Assembly: GCF_000374345.1 (NCBI RefSeq)
Contig: NZ_KB893981.1
Coordinates: forward strand, 1 to 64,000
DNA length: 64,000 bases
Reading direction: 5' to 3'
From: Heyndrickxia acidiproducens DSM 23148
Lineage (GTDB): Bacteria > Bacillota > Bacilli > Bacillales > Bacillaceae_C
Under the pieces are notes generated by a model, which was given only the letters and a program-made list of their open reading frames with translations, searched no databases and was not told the origin of the DNA. Below are positions 63,460-64,000 of this stretch, one piece after another; the stretch's first letter is position 1, and each line of letters starts with the position of its first letter. The position numbers were made by a program, and so were the translations under genes.

Positions 63460-64000
63460 GTGAATAAGAAGTTTTTGTCTTTGACTGTCGCAACGGTAAT
63501 TGGAGCAGGCAGTACATTTATCCCATTTAGCAAAGCGTTTGCAGATAGCCGGATAAACAGCATTCAGAACCAAAAATCTCTCGTCCAATCCAGCATTTCC
63601 GGCAAACAGAGCGAAATTTCCAGAATTTTGTCTGAACAGCAGGACATGCAAAAAGATATGCAGGCAGTTGCCGGTAAGATCAAAAAAAATAACGAACAAA
63701 TCAGCGAAAAGACACAGGAAGTAAAAGAAACCAAGGCACAGGTTTCCCAGTTAAACGATAAAATCAAAGCAACGGAAAAAAGAATTCAGGAACGGGATAA
63801 AGTGTTGGAAGAACGCGCACGCAACATTCAAAAAAGCGGCGGCTCTGTCAATTATTTGGATGTTGTTCTTGAAGCAAAAAGCATCAGTGACCTCGTAAGC
63901 CGTACGGCAGCTGTTACGACTTTTGTAAATGCCGACCGCTCGATTTTAGAGGCTCAGGAGAAAGACAAAAAGGAATTGAAGGATTCAAAGGAAACGTTAA
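63460..64000 (+). CDS. N-terminal part of a secreted CwlO-type peptidoglycan hydrolase (cut by window edge)
   Basis: Open from GTG 63460 (GGAGGAG 9 nt upstream) to the window end without a stop, 180 codons visible. A signal peptide (KKFLSLTVATVIGAG ... KAFA, cleavage probably after AFA near residue 29) precedes a long coiled coil (about 30-180) rich in Lys, Gln and Glu, with the conserved YLDVVLEAKSISDLVSR segment. This is the PcsB/CwlO N-terminal domain; in this family a C-terminal NlpC/P60 or M23 endopeptidase follows, outside the window. The hydrolase class is therefore inference. Confidence 0.75.
   Translation, partial: MNKKFLSLTVATVIGAGSTFIPFSKAFADSRINSIQNQKSLVQSSISGKQSEISRILSEQQDMQKDMQAVAGKIKKNNEQISEKTQEVKETKAQVSQLNDKIKATEKRIQERDKVLEERARNIQKSGGSVNYLDVVLEAKSISDLVSRTAAVTTFVNADRSILEAQEKDKKELKDSKETL

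Overview
The window is a low-GC Gram-positive (Bacillaceae) chromosome segment. From about 13.2 kb to the right edge, gene order follows the Bacillus subtilis yqeG-to-yqfS region almost gene for gene: yqeG, yqeH, aroE, yqeI, nadD, yqeK, rsfS, yqeM, comER, comEA-EB-EC, holA, rpsT, gpr, spoIIP, lepA, hemW, hrcA-grpE-dnaK-dnaJ, prmA, rsmE, mtaB, nptA, rpsU, yqeY, yqfC-yqfD, phoH, pgpH, ybeY, dgkA, era, yqzL, recO, ccpN, yqfL, yqxD, dnaG, sigA, cccA, trmK, yqfO, ispH, yqfQ, cshB, nfo. Sporulation genes (gpr, spoIIP, yqfC, yqfD) show an endospore former. The fairly GC-rich backbone, the laccase-type multicopper oxidase and the glycolate oxidase genes fit Heyndrickxia (Bacillus) coagulans or a close relative. 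That species call is an inference.

Region 1 (1 to about 5.7 kb) is visibly AT-richer and looks acquired. It is a persulfide/reactive-sulfur operon: a CstR-type repressor, an apparently dead membrane-anchored rhodanese, two active rhodaneses, a DsrE-like protein and a CoA-disulfide reductase fused to rhodanese and TusA. Copies of one operator (ATACC-N6-GGTAT) precede successive genes. Its right flank holds a small unknown gene, decayed open frames and terminators.

Region 2 (5.7 to 13 kb) is accessory: a SHOCT membrane protein, a small heat-shock protein, a secreted multicopper oxidase with a structured leader, a YesK-like membrane protein, and glycolate oxidase subunits glcD-glcF divergent from a CdaR-type regulator.

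Region 3 (13 to 64 kb) is core. It covers ribosome assembly and NAD synthesis (yqeG to yqeM), DNA uptake (comE), spore protease and engulfment (gpr, spoIIP), the CIRCE-controlled chaperone operon with its rRNA/tRNA/protein-modifying neighbours, c-di-AMP hydrolysis (pgpH), cell envelope (dgkA, ispH), gluconeogenic control (ccpN, yqfL), the dnaG-sigA operon, cytochrome c, DNA repair (recO, nfo), and at the right edge the start of a CwlO-type cell-wall hydrolase with a possible WalR site.

Non-coding features worth attention: a 125-bp hairpin-forming repeat in two tandem copies after pgpH, with an inverted copy before it; a multi-stem RNA candidate between yqzM and holA; and a terminator-like hairpin covering the ribosome binding site of yqfC. 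Compared with B. subtilis, yqeZ-floA, cdd and glyQS are absent from their usual places. No rRNA, tRNA or CRISPR was seen.
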